39,717 nucleotides of DNA from an uncultured Thiotrichaceae bacterium (GTDB lineage Bacteria; Pseudomonadota; Gammaproteobacteria; Thiotrichales; Thiotrichaceae). Below, piece by piece: positions 38,385 through 39,717 of this stretch. The notes under the pieces are model-generated. The model did no database searches. It saw nothing but the letters and a program-made list of their open reading frames with translations, and was not told the origin of the DNA. Numbering within the stretch: the stretch's first letter is position 1; each line of letters begins with the position of its first letter. The DNA lies in assembly GCA_902727985.1 (NCBI GenBank), contig CACVAY010000013.1, positions 1 through 39,717 of the forward strand, written 5' to 3'. The position numbers were made by a program, and so were the translations under genes.

Positions 38385-38831
38385 CTACTGAAGTGTTGTA
38401 GACACTTCAAAATCAGATTCAAAAGGTTCAATAACCGGTGGCGTTGAAGCATGGTGTTGGGCAATGCGCCAGCCTGCTTTTTCACGCACATAAACATTGG
38501 TTGCCAATACCATTGATATCGGTATGTCGGGTTTGTGACTTTCAGCTAGACGCTCAATAACAACATGGATAACGAGATCATCCCGAATAATTTCTTCAAT
38601 TAATTCAACATGAATAATCGGCGGATTGGCATGAGACAAAATATGCTGCCAGCTTTCCAATACCTCATCACGCCCTAACAATGGCATCGAGTTAGGATGT
38701 AGACAGCTCACACTTTCACTCGCCCATACTGCACCCATCAACTGGATATCACACATTTCAAAAGCAGAATAAAAGGCGGAAGCTGCTTCCTCTGCAGTTG
38801 CAAAAAAGAAGGCTGCGCGGGATGTTTTCAT
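38385..38831 (-). CDS. NTF2-fold (SnoaL/DUF4440-like) protein
   Basis: A 148-residue protein with the cone-shaped NTF2 fold pattern: FATAEEAASAFYSAFEMCDI, then VWASESVSCLHPNSMPLLGR, DEVLESWQHIL, and a C-terminal strand REKAGWRIAQHHAS. Such domains either catalyse small-molecule reactions or help fold or bind ligands. No specific substrate can be inferred. Similar proteins are common single-domain genes in gammaproteobacteria. Confidence 0.75.
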   Translation of the reverse strand: MKTSRAAFFFATAEEAASAFYSAFEMCDIQLMGAVWASESVSCLHPNSMPLLGRDEVLESWQHILSHANPPIIHVELIEEIIRDDLVIHVVIERLAESHKPDIPISMVLATNVYVREKAGWRIAQHHASTPPVIEPFESDFEVSTTLQ

Positions 38832-38965
38832 ACCAAAATCTCATTAATAACTAGTCTTGGGTCATCCGTGACAACCCCACTTATCTTATAGTACAGATCC
38901 TTGATATTGCGAATAGCTTCACGCACAAGTTCTTTTAATAAAAAGCAGGTGGAAAAATAAATGAA

Positions 38966-39717
38966 CTATTTGATAGCTAGTCCACGTGAAAGGCGTGTAT
39001 GACGATGACGGAATCCCATGCTTTGTTTCGTAACTAGACGTTGCAATGGCTTGATGCGATCCAGCGCCATCAAGCCCCCTGCCCGCATATGTCCCAACAA
39101 CCAATGATCATTGCTGAAGATACGTACCAGAGAATCGGTATAAGTCATGATGGATTGACGATCTTTTTGACGCGCTTCGCTATAGGCTGTCAGCATTGCA
39201 GGGTTTCCTAAAGCGCCCCCCGCATTTAGGGTGATAGATATCTGTTCCACCAACTCTGAAATATCACGTAAACCGATATTAAGTCCCTGCCCTGCAACTG
39301 GATGCAGGGTTTGCGCAGCATTACCAATCACCACGGTTCGATGCCCGGTTACCGTATCAGCAGCTGTCAAAGAAAGTGGAAAAGCTGCTCTTCTACCAGT
39401 TTTCACAAAACGTCCCAAACGATAGCCAAAAGCCTCATTCAATGTTTTCAGAAAAGCCTCATCATCGAGCGCCATTACAGCATCAACACCTTCAGTAGGA
39501 TGTGTCCAAACCAAAGCGCAGCGATTCTCAGATAGCGGGAGAAGTGCTATTGGCCCGTGTTCTGTAAAACGTTCAAAGGCTTGATTGTTGTGCGGCTTTT
39601 CCGGGGTCAAATTGGCGACAACGGCGATTTGTCCATATGGCTTCACAATATGACCGATACCTGACAAGTCTCTGATTTTTGAAAGCGTACCATCAGCTCC
39701 AACAACCATCCTTGTAT
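38966..39717 (-). CDS. ubiH: UbiH-family FAD-dependent hydroxylase, C-terminal part (cut by window edge)
   Basis: The frame is open to the right edge and lacks its N-terminal Rossmann motif, which must lie beyond the window. Visible parts include VVGADGTLSKIRDL (the second FAD motif), HPVAGQGLNIGLRD (the third FAD motif, diagnostic of the UbiH/Coq6 family) and a helical C-terminus (MALDRIKPLQRLVTKQSMG). These enzymes hydroxylate the ubiquinone ring. UbiH rather than UbiF or UbiI is suggested by the C-terminal segment but is not certain from this fragment. Confidence 0.8.
   Translation of the reverse strand, partial: TRMVVGADGTLSKIRDLSGIGHIVKPYGQIAVVANLTPEKPHNNQAFERFTEHGPIALLPLSENRCALVWTHPTEGVDAVMALDDEAFLKTLNEAFGYRLGRFVKTGRRAAFPLSLTAADTVTGHRTVVIGNAAQTLHPVAGQGLNIGLRDISELVEQISITLNAGGALGNPAMLTAYSEARQKDRQSIMTYTDSLVRIFSNDHWLLGHMRAGGLMALDRIKPLQRLVTKQSMGFRHRHTRLSRGLAIK

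Overview
The window is about 40 kb of a moderately AT-rich chromosome, almost certainly from a gammaproteobacterium. The evidence is the gene order rne / rluC / HAD phosphatase / sppA-like, a Vibrio-type second elongation factor G, a monomeric NADP isocitrate dehydrogenase and a UbiH-type ubiquinone hydroxylase. The species cannot be fixed from sequence alone. No rRNA, tRNA or CRISPR array was seen.

Region 1 (1-2490) looks accessory. It holds the start of an IS1595-type transposase running off the left edge, then a leftward two-gene unit: a membrane-anchored CHAT-domain caspase-like protein and a small exported cysteine-rich protein. Region 2 (2491-8050) holds housekeeping fusA2 (leftward, with a textbook UUCG terminator) and, rightward, a degenerate receiver-PAS-EAL signalling protein and homoserine dehydrogenase. 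A roughly 130-bp near-palindromic MITE-like repeat sits just upstream of hom.

Region 3 (8050-17300) is an RNA-metabolism neighbourhood. It has a DEAD-box helicase homologue whose motifs II, III and VI have decayed, a small unknown protein, a leftward rluC-HAD phosphatase-sppA operon, and rne (RNase E) preceded by about 1.1 kb of non-coding, hairpin-rich DNA with a good promoter at its far end.

Region 4 (17500-32400) carries the main specialised-metabolism candidate. It includes a PhyH-type Fe(II)/2-oxoglutarate dioxygenase, a lipoprotein, a regulator joining an XRE-like helix-turn-helix to an Lrp/AsnC-type ring domain, an alkaline-phosphatase-superfamily protein, an SH3-SH3-LysM envelope protein, and a 2497-residue highly reducing type I polyketide synthase (KS-AT-DH-pseudoMT-ER-KR-ACP). 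The PKS has no thioesterase. Its reading frame overlaps that of a PLP-dependent alpha-oxoamine synthase. The simplest reading is that the PKS builds a fully reduced acyl chain and the oxoamine synthase releases it by decarboxylative condensation with an amino acid, giving a long-chain amino ketone (sphingoid-base-like or aminopolyketide). The dioxygenase and the phosphatase-superfamily protein are possible tailoring enzymes, but their membership is inferred from position only.

Region 5 (32600-39717) returns to general functions: monomeric icd, a long non-coding gap with several hairpins, a GT-C-type membrane glycosyltransferase, a YaiI/YqxD protein, an exported unknown, an NTF2-fold protein and the C-terminal part of a UbiH-family flavin monooxygenase cut by the right edge.
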